NCBI GenBank assembly: GCA_020635135.1
Contig: JACKAJ010000015.1
Span: forward strand, 992,001-1,056,000
Direction: 5' to 3'
DNA length: 64,000 bases
Source of the DNA: Halobacteriovoraceae bacterium
Lineage (GTDB): Bacteria; Bdellovibrionota; Bacteriovoracia; Bacteriovoracales; Bacteriovoracaceae
Position numbers and translations under genes: made by a program
Part shown: positions 7,824-15,989 of the stretch, piece by piece
How positions within the stretch are numbered: the first letter of the stretch is position 1
Layout: every line of letters begins with the position of its first letter
The notes under the pieces: generated by a model
Told to the model about the DNA's origin: nothing
What the model saw: the letters and a program-made list of their open reading frames with translations, nothing else
Database searches by the model: none

Positions 7824-9341
7824 TTAATAACAAAATGAAGTTGAAGCATTATTATTGATGTTTTGAATTTGCTGGAGCTGACAAGCTCTTTTCGTATTGA
7901 ATTGATTCACAGGAAAACAACGTTTCGGATTGAAACCAGCTAACTTTTTACATTTGAGATAGTTTATCTTTGTTACACAGGCCCAATGACGCCCGCTACA
8001 ATTGTAAACAAGGTTTGAACCTGCTGCTAAGTAATTCACATCTAAATCTGTGAGAGACTTGATACTGTCTTCGTCTTGTTCACTTGAAAAATCATTTTCA
8101 ATTTCAATCAAATCACCTTCTGATAGACGGTTTACCTTTGGAGAAGCTTGAGCAGGTGGTGAACTTTTAAGCCTTGCTGGTGGTAATTTCTTTTGTGGAG
8201 CAGGTTCAACTTCAGGAAAATCATCCACACTAATGGCCCCATCGTCAACGGGCTTTACTGTTTCGGGAACAGGTGATGGAGCTGCCACTTTTGGGGCCAC
8301 TGGTTTCTGGGGTTGAGGTTGTGGCTCAGGAGTAAGCGCAGGTGTTGGTGCAGCTTTTTGAACAGTCTGTTCATCAAAGTCTTCTTTTTTCTTTTCTTGG
8401 GCTTGAGATTCAATGGCTTTCTTTTCTTCTTTTACTTGATCAGAAACTTTCTTCTCATCTTTAGTTTCAACCTTACCACTACCCTTTTTAAACTTTGGTT
8501 TTATTTTTGCCGCAGGGGTATTACTGGCACTTTCATCTTCAGTAGGAGAAAACGTAAAAAGAACAGCTGTTCCAGCAATAGCAATAATCAGAATAATCGC
8601 TAATCTTGTTAAATTCGCATTTTTTTCAGGTTTGATTTTAAACTTAACAGTTTCATGCTTTCCAAAAATTGTTTTATCACCACTATAATCTTTGGGATCA
8701 ACACCGTGTTCAATTGGTAAATCACCGACTGAAATATCATGACCTTTTTTGAAAAGGTTTTTAAAAACCGTTCCAATAGATTTTTTCGCCATTTTTTCAT
8801 GAGGAGCTGTCTGGCCTCCACCTTTAGAAAAAAGACTCGTTTTGAGTTTTTTACCAAAACTCATATCCACTTCAGTCAATCGCATCTCTTCAGTTTTCTC
8901 GCGATCTTTTTGAAGTTTTTTCATGGCATCTAACTGATCGAGCCCAGGAGTTGTGACTTCAAGATTGAGACCAGTGGGAATTTGTGCTTCTCCAGTGTCT
9001 TCTTCGTAAGTGTCATCTTTCGTATTTAACTGCTTGAGAATTTCTGTGTTAATAGGTGGGATTACTGTTTTACTGGTATCAAACTCTGGCATCTCATCTG
9101 AGTCAGATGCAGCCGATATGTGAGGTTCTGTTTGAAGGCTGCTTTGAGATCTTGCAGTTTGGGGTTGCGCCATTTCAGAAATTTTTTGCGCGGGTTTTTC
9201 CTTTAAAACTTTCTTCTTATCAAATCTTTGCGTCCCAGCAATTTGCACATCTGTAAAATCACTGAAATCCAAGTATTCTTCTGAATTAGACCCAGAAGGC
9301 TTGTTCTTTTTCTTGAAAATATTAAAGAGTTTTCCCAGCAT
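7824..9341 (-). CDS. bitopic membrane protein, Pro/Lys-rich, Cys-rich C-terminus
   Basis: 505 residues with three parts. Residues 1-~240 are charged and cytoplasmic, including repeated acidic Asp-Phe/Thr patches. A single membrane helix LTRLAIILIIAIAGTAVLF lies near residue 250. The outside part has a Lys/Glu-rich then Pro/Ala-rich spacer (~280-420) and ends in a ~70-residue domain with six cysteines (YNCSG, WACVT, LKCKK, RCFPV, RACQL, SFCY), presumably disulfide-bonded. The layout resembles energy-transducing or wall-spanning proteins that reach across the periplasm, but no named domain is visible. A TATAAT lies 11 bases before the ATG and no Shine-Dalgarno sequence is seen, so the mRNA may be nearly leaderless. 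Confidence 0.75.
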   Translation of the reverse strand: MLGKLFNIFKKKNKPSGSNSEEYLDFSDFTDVQIAGTQRFDKKKVLKEKPAQKISEMAQPQTARSQSSLQTEPHISAASDSDEMPEFDTSKTVIPPINTEILKQLNTKDDTYEEDTGEAQIPTGLNLEVTTPGLDQLDAMKKLQKDREKTEEMRLTEVDMSFGKKLKTSLFSKGGGQTAPHEKMAKKSIGTVFKNLFKKGHDISVGDLPIEHGVDPKDYSGDKTIFGKHETVKFKIKPEKNANLTRLAIILIIAIAGTAVLFTFSPTEDESASNTPAAKIKPKFKKGSGKVETKDEKKVSDQVKEEKKAIESQAQEKKKEDFDEQTVQKAAPTPALTPEPQPQPQKPVAPKVAAPSPVPETVKPVDDGAISVDDFPEVEPAPQKKLPPARLKSSPPAQASPKVNRLSEGDLIEIENDFSSEQDEDSIKSLTDLDVNYLAAGSNLVYNCSGRHWACVTKINYLKCKKLAGFNPKRCFPVNQFNTKRACQLQQIQNINNNASTSFCY

Positions 9342-9352
9342 ATATATTTAAT

Positions 9353-9358
9353 ATTATA
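9353..9358 (-). promoter_or_regulatory. -10 box (TATAAT) close to the start of the bitopic protein gene
   Basis: A consensus TATAAT on the minus strand, 11 bases before the ATG at 9341. No convincing -35 hexamer at normal spacing. If used, transcription would begin only a few bases before the start codon. Confidence 0.35.
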
Positions 9359-9386
9359 CAGAAAAATCAAAATTTAGGACTAGGGC

Positions 9387-10328
9387 TCAATCTTTGCTCG
9401 CATAGCACTTGACTAGAAAGTTTGAGTTCTCTGGAGATAGTTGAATTTCACCATCAGCTATCACTGGGTTCTTCGTTATTTCGAATGTCATTTCACTAAA
9501 ATTTTGGAAGTAGAGCTCAAAGATTTTGTAAAAAAATAGCCCCATGGTCCTTCTGTAATTAATCTCATTCATGGGATTAATTTTTACTTGAGTGTTTTGT
9601 TTATAGACAAATCCATCAATATTATAGCTTTCAATATTTAAAGCTTTAAAGTGCTTCTTGAGCGTTTCAATTGCAATTTCAAATCGCTCATATTCACTTT
9701 TTTCTATCGGAAAATGAGAAAAGAATTTTTTCCAATCATGCAATTTAGATCGTTGAAAGCAAGAAGCTTTGTATTGAAAAGATTGGTCTATAAGATTCTC
9801 ATAAATTATGCAATTATCACCTTCCACATAGATTCCAAAATCCATTAATCGCTCTTGTTTTTCTTCAACAATGACAGGGAAACTCAATTTTTTTTGAAGG
9901 TTTTCAAGAGTTGTAACCTCTTTTCCTGAAAAACCATAATTTCCTTTTACAACAAATTGGCCATTCGACTGACCTTTAAAAGCCTGCAATTCACTTTCGG
10001 AGGTGAAGATTCGCGATTGATAATCAACAAAATGATGCTTTTTTGAAAAATCCCAAGAATATTTTTTGGTATTAATTTCTTTTGCTAGCTCATCTCGTGA
10101 ATAAAACCAAAAATTGCGATGCTCTTTTTTATCAACCAGCTTTTTCAAATTCAAATCAATTGAAAACTTGCTTTGCAGATAATTTATGTATTTTTCTGAG
10201 TAATTTTTTTTACTGAACAATGTCTCACCAGAGTTCAGAAACCAATACAAGTATTCAAACTCGTAGGAAAACTTATTCTCTGGCTGATCTTTGTGAAGAG
10301 ATTCAGAAGGATCAAGATAAAATCCCAT
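9387..10328 (-). CDS. ATP-grasp-like ligase, partner of a DUF455 protein
   Basis: 313 residues, cytoplasmic. Residues ~140-160 contain the nucleotide-binding strand-loop FVVKGNYGFSGKEV. Next come PVIVEEKQERLMDFGIYVEG, with the glutamates that follow the adenine pocket, and then YNIDGFVYKQ and INPMNEINYRRTMGLFFY, a metal-binding N-E-I-N plus Arg motif typical of ATP-grasp enzymes (usually NP-x-E-x-N). This indicates ATP-dependent carboxylate-amine ligation. The acceptor is unknown and the N-terminal ~130 residues are not recognisable. Its ATG overlaps the stop of the DUF455 gene by one base, so the two are almost certainly made together. I treat the fold as likely and the substrate as unknown. 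Confidence 0.75.
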   Translation of the reverse strand: MGFYLDPSESLHKDQPENKFSYEFEYLYWFLNSGETLFSKKNYSEKYINYLQSKFSIDLNLKKLVDKKEHRNFWFYSRDELAKEINTKKYSWDFSKKHHFVDYQSRIFTSESELQAFKGQSNGQFVVKGNYGFSGKEVTTLENLQKKLSFPVIVEEKQERLMDFGIYVEGDNCIIYENLIDQSFQYKASCFQRSKLHDWKKFFSHFPIEKSEYERFEIAIETLKKHFKALNIESYNIDGFVYKQNTQVKINPMNEINYRRTMGLFFYKIFELYFQNFSEMTFEITKNPVIADGEIQLSPENSNFLVKCYASKD

Positions 10329-11197
10329 CAGTGTTTTCTCTTTGTTATAGGAAAACTGTCATCATAATCGAGCAGTTTTTTAACAAAATTTTCTTCAAAA
10401 CCCATACTTTCTCTTATTTCAGGAGAAAAATGAATTCCTCGTGAGCGAGCCGGAGTGAGTGGGTAAATAAGATTCTCACAATAATAATCCCACAAATCTC
10501 GATCATGGCGCCAACGATTAAGATAATTCAAGCCAATTTTCACGTGAGAGATTTCATCTTCAAAAACTTGATCAAGAATTTCAGCTGTTTCAAAGTCATG
10601 ATAATTCTTAAAGACTTTTGAAAAATATTGAGCAAAATCTAAATTAGCTGCCTCAAACGTCATCCCCATCATCGAAAAATACTCGACAGGTTTTGCTATT
10701 TTTAAAGCATGCTCCCAAAAAAAACTATTAAGAGGAAAATCACCAAATTCATAACCTAACTGATTCAGCCTCTTAGTATAGAGCTGAAGATGATTTTGCT
10801 CATCGTGGAGTGATGAAATGATCGACTTTTTCACTAACTTTTGTTCTTCAGTTTTATGAGGAAATAAGATGAGGACTCTGGCCATAATTTCAATAGCCAA
10901 AAGCTCATGATTGGCAAAACTATGGATGGCAAAGGCTTTGGATTCATTATTTTCAAAATTTTTAGGGAATTTTTTTTGAATATTTGTAAATTGAAGTTTA
11001 GTTGCTCGACCAGGCTTATCAGAAAGCTTGAGTTGAGAATTTTCTTCCCAGCTAAAATTTTCGATCCTTCTGGTTTTTTCTTTGAGGCCTTCTCCTTCGA
11101 GAATGCTTCTTGCCAGATTTTGCAAATTTTCCATTAGACTTATTTCTGTTTCTACTCGTTCGATTTTTATCTGTGTCTTCCCCTCTTTTTCTGGCAT
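10328..11197 (-). CDS. DUF455 family ferritin-like protein
   Basis: 289 residues from the chosen start. The core matches the DUF455 ferritin-like family: ANHELLAIEIMARVL (metal ligands E, H), SSLHDEQNHLQLYTKRLNQLG, FPLNSFFWEHALK, a mid helix with FEAANLDFAQ, and EDEISHVKIGLNYLNRW. The Glu and Glu-x-x-His pairs of a di-iron four-helix bundle are all present, so a non-haem di-iron oxygenase-type role is plausible, related in fold to MiaE. The start at 11197 has AAGAG five bases upstream; 11134 is an alternative that begins at the usual family N-terminus, and 11257 is also open. Even so, the gene overlaps the end of the upstream helicase in another frame. Coupled downstream to an ATP-grasp gene. 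Confidence 0.85.
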   Translation of the reverse strand: MPEKEGKTQIKIERVETEISLMENLQNLARSILEGEGLKEKTRRIENFSWEENSQLKLSDKPGRATKLQFTNIQKKFPKNFENNESKAFAIHSFANHELLAIEIMARVLILFPHKTEEQKLVKKSIISSLHDEQNHLQLYTKRLNQLGYEFGDFPLNSFFWEHALKIAKPVEYFSMMGMTFEAANLDFAQYFSKVFKNYHDFETAEILDQVFEDEISHVKIGLNYLNRWRHDRDLWDYYCENLIYPLTPARSRGIHFSPEIRESMGFEENFVKKLLDYDDSFPITKRKH

Positions 11198-13700
11198 AAT
11201 TTCTCTTTTTTGGGAAGGGATTAAAATATTTAATATTTTTTTCCGAAAGAAGATCATTCAAGCGCTCAATCGCTTCTGACTTGTTGATATGGAGTGCTCG
11301 ATCATCAAACTCAAAATGCTTATTGTTAAAATGCCGTGCTAGCCATTGAAAAAGCTCCACACACTTAATTGCCGTTTCGAGATAATCAATACTACGCGAG
11401 TGAACATCGATTTCTTCGTTAATAATTGGAAGCCCATTGGCAAATCGAGATGCAATTGAGTGGAAATACTCGACATGCTCCATGTGCCCTAAGTTCACAG
11501 GCGCACAAGAAAAACCAAAAATTTCAGAGGCTGACATACTTTGCGAAGCTTCGTTAACTTCCTCTACCATCTCAGCAATCTCAATCATTTCATCGAGCCG
11601 AACACAGTAAAAAGGCTTATCGAACTCCATGGTATAAAACAGACGCAAAAACTCTGAGAGTTTCAAAGTTCGAAGATTGTTCTCCTCTAACGCCCTATTT
11701 ACGCTCTGGAATATCTCCAAATCAGGACCCACCATTGCCCACTCTTTGTCTGCTAAATCCGCTCCTAGAGCCTCTTGAAGCCTTAGAAAGCCACCTTGGT
11801 TCATCGGTCGAGGCAGATAATTCACAAAGCCCTCGGGAAAGCGCTGGTAGCGTCCCGCCCGGCCTGAAATTTGCTTAATTTCACTCTCAGTGAGCTCATA
11901 TTCCTTAGAGTTGATAAACTTGGAAAATGCCGTAAAAACGATTCTTCGCACTGGTAAGTTCATTCCCATACTGATCGCATCGGTGGCAACGATAATATCT
12001 GTCTCTCCTTCGTCAAAACGCCTAGCCTGCTCCCGCCTGACATCTGGGTTCAAGCGCCCATAAACAATAGAGACTGTATGCCCATGATTTTCTAGATCCC
12101 CCTTATACTGGAGTGCTTTTTTTCTAGAAAAAACGATGAGGGCATCTCCTCTTTGCAAGTCTTTCAAATCGACTGGTTTATTTTCCACTGAAAGCTTGGT
12201 CATTCTCTCATACTGCTTAACTTCCAGTTCATCACCTGTGAGTTTGAGAATTTCTTGAACAAGTTCAAAGGCACTGTGATCACCACACAAATGAACTTCT
12301 GGAGAATTCATATGAATCAGGGCACGCGTCCAGGCCCATCCCCTTTGAGCATCAGCAATCATTTGGATTTCATCGATAACGACACAGTCAAACTCTTCGT
12401 GAATTTTGGCCATTTCAATAGTAGACGAATAGTGATTCGCTTCTGGTTTTTCAATAACCTCTTCACCTGTTAAAAGCGTCGTCACCACTCCCATATCATT
12501 GAGGCGATCAAAGTTTTCACTGGCCAATAACCTTAGGGGAGCCAAATAACATCCTCTCGGTGCTTTTGAGAGAGCATTAATCGCATGGTGAGTTTTCCCT
12601 GAGTTTGTAGGGCCCATGTGATAAATTATCTTTCTGTTTTTTCTTCTCGCTGGGGAGTGAAGCCAAAATTGCCCTAAGTAGTCTCTTAGAATTGTTGAAG
12701 AGATATCTTTTCGTTTAAGAGTAATCAGTGATTCCGTAAATCGTAAAAACTCTCGGCGCAGAAAAGAAGCCGGTTTCCAGATATTCATCCGTAGGCGACC
12801 AAAAAACTTATTCAGTTCTTCTTCATCAAAAAAATCGGGACTAACGGTTGAAACCTCTGTGACTAGATAGGCTTTAAGTTTTTCTTTATAAGTTTTGATG
12901 AGATCATTTTCACTTTTTGAGGAAAAAAGATTTTCGATATTATTCTTAATTTCTGTATAAATCTTATTGTAACTTCCCTTTCTTAACTTATGCCGAATTT
13001 TTTTGAGTTCTCCATCAATTTTCTTTTGAAAATGAAAAAACTTATCACTAACATTGTTGATACTTCTCTCCAGGATAAAATCCTCCATTTCAGAATAAAA
13101 TTTATCCAACATCTTTTTGGTTTCTGTGACAAAGTAGTCTCGTACTTTTGAGCGGTAGAGACTTAAACAACTTGAACAACGACACTCGAGTTGTTCGAGC
13201 GCTAAATTTTTTGTCTCGGTATTCTTAAGCCAGGGATAAGTCCTTTCATGAACTTTTTCAATTTCCTCTTCCCAATTTTCATAGAGTTCAAATCCAGAAC
13301 GAACTATGTCTTCGTTGAATTGCCCCTCAACCGAGAGTACAAAATAATCATTTTTATCGAACAAATTTTCGTCAAGAAAACACTTCTGGAGTATTTTTTG
13401 TCCATGATCAAAAAAACTCATTTCACAAAATTCGGTTTCAACTAAGCGTTTAAAATGAGGTTTTTCTTCAATAAGTTTATCAAACCGAAATCGCAAAAAA
13501 TCGATGAGTTTGAGAACGCTTAAAGCTTGATCTTTTGATCGAACTTTTTCAGCTTGTTCAGCACTTAGTTTTTGAACAAAGTGCACTCTCTCGCTTTCAA
13601 TATTTTCTGCCAACTCATGAAAATGGGAATTTCTAATTTGGTAAGTCTCTAAACTATCTGACATCGAGCGACCATTCATGCCTCTTGTGTTGAGGATCAT
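11052..13700 (-). CDS. Suv3-like superfamily 2 RNA helicase
   Basis: 882 residues. The core (~residues 355-660) is strikingly close to mitochondrial Suv3: Walker A GPTNSGKTHHAI, APLRLLA, LLTGEE, the Walker B box VIDEIQMIAD followed by RGWAWTRAL, HLCGD, VYGRLNPDVRREQ, ATDAISMGMNLPVRRIVF and motif VI QISGRAGRYQ. This predicts NTP-dependent 3'-5' unwinding of RNA duplexes, probably in RNA turnover. The N-terminal ~350 residues are charged and helical, with a CRCSSC cysteine patch (~173-178). The C-terminus is a highly basic tail (RKRGEDTDKNRTSRN and SRRRRPQRKNQK), likely RNA-binding. Start uncertain: 13700, or internal ATGs at 13679 and 13664. It overlaps the upstream secreted-protein gene by 47 bases. 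Confidence 0.9.
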   Translation of the reverse strand: MILNTRGMNGRSMSDSLETYQIRNSHFHELAENIESERVHFVQKLSAEQAEKVRSKDQALSVLKLIDFLRFRFDKLIEEKPHFKRLVETEFCEMSFFDHGQKILQKCFLDENLFDKNDYFVLSVEGQFNEDIVRSGFELYENWEEEIEKVHERTYPWLKNTETKNLALEQLECRCSSCLSLYRSKVRDYFVTETKKMLDKFYSEMEDFILERSINNVSDKFFHFQKKIDGELKKIRHKLRKGSYNKIYTEIKNNIENLFSSKSENDLIKTYKEKLKAYLVTEVSTVSPDFFDEEELNKFFGRLRMNIWKPASFLRREFLRFTESLITLKRKDISSTILRDYLGQFWLHSPARRKNRKIIYHMGPTNSGKTHHAINALSKAPRGCYLAPLRLLASENFDRLNDMGVVTTLLTGEEVIEKPEANHYSSTIEMAKIHEEFDCVVIDEIQMIADAQRGWAWTRALIHMNSPEVHLCGDHSAFELVQEILKLTGDELEVKQYERMTKLSVENKPVDLKDLQRGDALIVFSRKKALQYKGDLENHGHTVSIVYGRLNPDVRREQARRFDEGETDIIVATDAISMGMNLPVRRIVFTAFSKFINSKEYELTESEIKQISGRAGRYQRFPEGFVNYLPRPMNQGGFLRLQEALGADLADKEWAMVGPDLEIFQSVNRALEENNLRTLKLSEFLRLFYTMEFDKPFYCVRLDEMIEIAEMVEEVNEASQSMSASEIFGFSCAPVNLGHMEHVEYFHSIASRFANGLPIINEEIDVHSRSIDYLETAIKCVELFQWLARHFNNKHFEFDDRALHINKSEAIERLNDLLSEKNIKYFNPFPKKRNYARKRGEDTDKNRTSRNRNKSNGKFAKSGKKHSRRRRPQRKNQKDRKF

Positions 13701-14307
13701 CTATATTGTACAACTTCAACTTTTTATCTATTTCTATGAGATCGAGATTCGCGTCGTTTATTTCTTTTCTGGCTTGGTACTCCCCATCTCGCAAAGCTTT
13801 GATCGCTTCATCCCATTCTATTTTCAGTGAACTCATTTTAATCTCATATTGTTCATTGAGAAGTTTTTCTCTCTCATCTTTCGTTTCTATCTCATTTTTC
13901 AAACGATTAACTTTTCCCTTTAATATCATTCTTTTCTTTAAAAGGATATCAACAACTTCTTCCGCCATATCGAGGTTCACCTCGAGATCCTTACTGCTAA
14001 CCATCACATAGGAGTCAGCAGAGAGATTAATTCGCTTGGAACAATTTGCGTATTCTTTGATTTCAACAAAGAGATAAGCATAATTTCCAGCTCTTACAAT
14101 CCCACGGCATTGGTAATCTTTATTAAATTCATTATAAAGAAAAACTTCATCTTCTTTTTTGAAAAATTTTATATTGGTATCTTTAAATTTCACCTTAAGC
14201 ATTCGAGAATTTTTATCTTGCTCAATGACCTTTCCCAAAAATTCTTTTGTGAGATTGGCTGCATGCAAATTGAAACTCAAGATAAATAAGACGAGAAACT
14301 TAGTCAT
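13654..14307 (-). CDS. secreted hypothetical protein with coiled-coil C-terminus
   Basis: 217 residues. Signal peptide MTKFLVLFILSFNLHA with probable cleavage after HAA. Residues ~20-110 are beta-rich with KFKDTNIKFFKKEDEVFLYN and two cysteines (YQCRG, ANCSK). Residues ~115-200 form a charged coiled coil. The beta part recalls small SH3/OB-like barrels joined to coiled coils in periplasmic proteins, but I cannot name the family. It overlaps the start of the Suv3-like helicase gene by 47 bases in the same direction, so the two are probably co-transcribed despite unrelated locations in the cell. Confidence 0.72.
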   Translation of the reverse strand: MTKFLVLFILSFNLHAANLTKEFLGKVIEQDKNSRMLKVKFKDTNIKFFKKEDEVFLYNEFNKDYQCRGIVRAGNYAYLFVEIKEYANCSKRINLSADSYVMVSSKDLEVNLDMAEEVVDILLKKRMILKGKVNRLKNEIETKDEREKLLNEQYEIKMSSLKIEWDEAIKALRDGEYQARKEINDANLDLIEIDKKLKLYNIDDPQHKRHEWSLDVR

Positions 14308-14359
14308 ATAACTTAATGATATACTAATGGCTTAACTTTTCCAAAATCCAAAGAACTCA

Positions 14360-15262
14360 CTACAGGAGTGTTGTCGTCGCACCCTTAGCAATTCCCTCAT
14401 AGGCTGAAACCGTCACTGTATCTCGCTCGTCCACCATCTGTTCTTTAATTAACTGACAAAAATGAATGGATAAGTTTTCCACAGTAGTTTCTTGGGGAGT
14501 AATATAAACAATTCTCGCTGGAAGGCGGGCTCGAAACTCTCCTTGACCAGCCGTGTACTTGATCTCCACAAAGGGGGTTTTTTCTAATCGCCCAACCGGC
14601 TGCTTTCCTTCTAGCTCTAAAATTTCTTTTTTATTAACAACATTTTCCCACATGCAAAAGTGAATACTCGAAGCGAACAAATCTTGCGTGAAATGATTTT
14701 CAAGATTGTAATCTCTTTGTTTATTGACCCAAATTTTTAAAGTGCTTCGATGCCCATGAAGTAACCGTTGGCAATTCCCATAGTGCTCTTTAAGACCATG
14801 TGTATAACAAAAGAAGGAATCCTCTTCAGTTAACTTTTCTGATCTAAATTTTAAAACAATGGCCTTCACTGTTTTCGGCATTTCTTTCATCACTAAATTT
14901 TCAAGGTGAGTGATGAGAGTCTCGTCAGAAACATGATGCGAGGGAATCTCGCAGAGTGCTTCTTCTGGTCCCCAATACTCAATTTCTTCATCTTTTAAAC
15001 CAAATGAATATTTAAAGTGAATTTTTCCATCAATTTTTTTGGCAATACCGCTTGGAAGGACCAATCTATGATCGCACTCTCGATCAATGATCTCTTTTAC
15101 TTTTTTCTTGGCATAAGAAAAATCGTAGACCACCCCTTCTTCATCCGTTTCTCCAATAAATTCAACATCCACGACTTTTGACCCTCCAATTGGACCTTGG
15201 TGGTCGTCGAGATAGGCATAGTCGAGAACTGTTACATGGTCATAAAACAACGATATTTTCAT
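14360..15262 (-). CDS. QueD/PTPS-like protein with two fused domains
   Basis: 300 residues, twice the length of a normal 6-carboxy-tetrahydropterin synthase. The first half keeps the VYDFSYAKKKVKEII and CDHRLVLP segments (usual G-x-V-x-DF and LDH motifs) but not the catalytic Cys/HGH. The second half has THGLKEHYGNCQRLLHGH, with the active-site Cys and the zinc-binding HGH, and TTVENLSIHFCQLI near the end, the P/T-T-x-E-N-L motif of the family. Active-site elements are thus divided between the halves, as if an intramolecular dimer. Expected role: pterin or 7-deazaguanine (queuosine) precursor synthesis; no other que gene is in the window. Stop-start coupling (ATGA) with the upstream methyltransferase gene. 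Confidence 0.8.
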   Translation of the reverse strand: MKISLFYDHVTVLDYAYLDDHQGPIGGSKVVDVEFIGETDEEGVVYDFSYAKKKVKEIIDRECDHRLVLPSGIAKKIDGKIHFKYSFGLKDEEIEYWGPEEALCEIPSHHVSDETLITHLENLVMKEMPKTVKAIVLKFRSEKLTEEDSFFCYTHGLKEHYGNCQRLLHGHRSTLKIWVNKQRDYNLENHFTQDLFASSIHFCMWENVVNKKEILELEGKQPVGRLEKTPFVEIKYTAGQGEFRARLPARIVYITPQETTVENLSIHFCQLIKEQMVDERDTVTVSAYEGIAKGATTTLL

Positions 15263-15945
15263 TTTTTTTCCTCTTTTTTTACAATAATACTCGAACGATA
15301 GGGTTTTAAGTGTTCAGGCTCTTCAAATTTCAAAATTTTATAATCTTTTTTAAAAAGCTTTAACAACTCTCCACTTTCTAAATAATACGACTTCGGAAAA
15401 TTTTTATCGAGCTCTTCTTCTCTTTGACTTAAAGTATTGCCTTCATAAATGAGGACTCCACCAGGTTTGAGCCAACGTTTAATTTTCGGGAGTAAGCTCC
15501 GATCGACATAGTAAAAACAAATAATCGAATCAAAAGAGTTTTCAGGAAAATCGTAATCGCTCAAATTAACTACGGTGGTTTTGATCTTAACACCAAATTC
15601 TTTAGCCAAAACATGGGCCTTCTTCACGGCCACTGAACTGATGTCAGCTCCCACGACCTTGTAGCCTTTTTTGGCGAGAAAGACAGCATTTCGCCCCTCT
15701 CCCATTCCCATGTCGAGGACTTGCGATCCAAAAGGTATATAGTGATAGTTTTCTGAAAGAAACTTGGCTGGAGCCTTCCCATAAACAAAATCGGAACGGC
15801 TATAAGTTTTATCCCAGAGATTTTTGGCATCATCTCTTAGTTTTTTTCCGGTAAGCTGTTCAAAGCGAGAAGCTGGAACCGGCTTGCGAGCCCAAGAGGC
15901 ATTTGCCACCAGAAAACTCATAAATATGGATAAGATAATTCCCAT
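15259..15945 (-). CDS. SAM-dependent methyltransferase with an N-terminal signal-like segment
   Basis: 228 residues. Class I Rossmann methyltransferase: motif I VLDMGMGEGRNAVFLAKKG (~residues 76-94), acidic end of strand 2 at VVGADIS, motif II/III FDSIICFYYVDR, then LKPGGVLIYEG. Most like the TehB/UbiE group; substrate unknown. The first ~20 residues, MGIILSIFMSFLVANASWA, look like a signal peptide with an ASWA|RKP cleavage site. That is odd because SAM is cytoplasmic; the segment may be a membrane anchor. It overlaps the QueD-like gene by four bases, so it may act in the same pathway. Confidence 0.82.
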   Translation of the reverse strand: MGIILSIFMSFLVANASWARKPVPASRFEQLTGKKLRDDAKNLWDKTYSRSDFVYGKAPAKFLSENYHYIPFGSQVLDMGMGEGRNAVFLAKKGYKVVGADISSVAVKKAHVLAKEFGVKIKTTVVNLSDYDFPENSFDSIICFYYVDRSLLPKIKRWLKPGGVLIYEGNTLSQREEELDKNFPKSYYLESGELLKLFKKDYKILKFEEPEHLKPYRSSIIVKKEEKK

Positions 15946-15989
15946 ATCAGACTTTTACCAAGCACTATGGCCTTGGGCAAGATAAGATA

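Noticed and set aside
8313..8603. Long open frames opposite the bitopic protein gene and other genes
   Set aside because: They mirror the Lys/Pro-rich coding on the other strand, lack ribosome-binding sites and encode implausible Phe/Leu-rich peptides.
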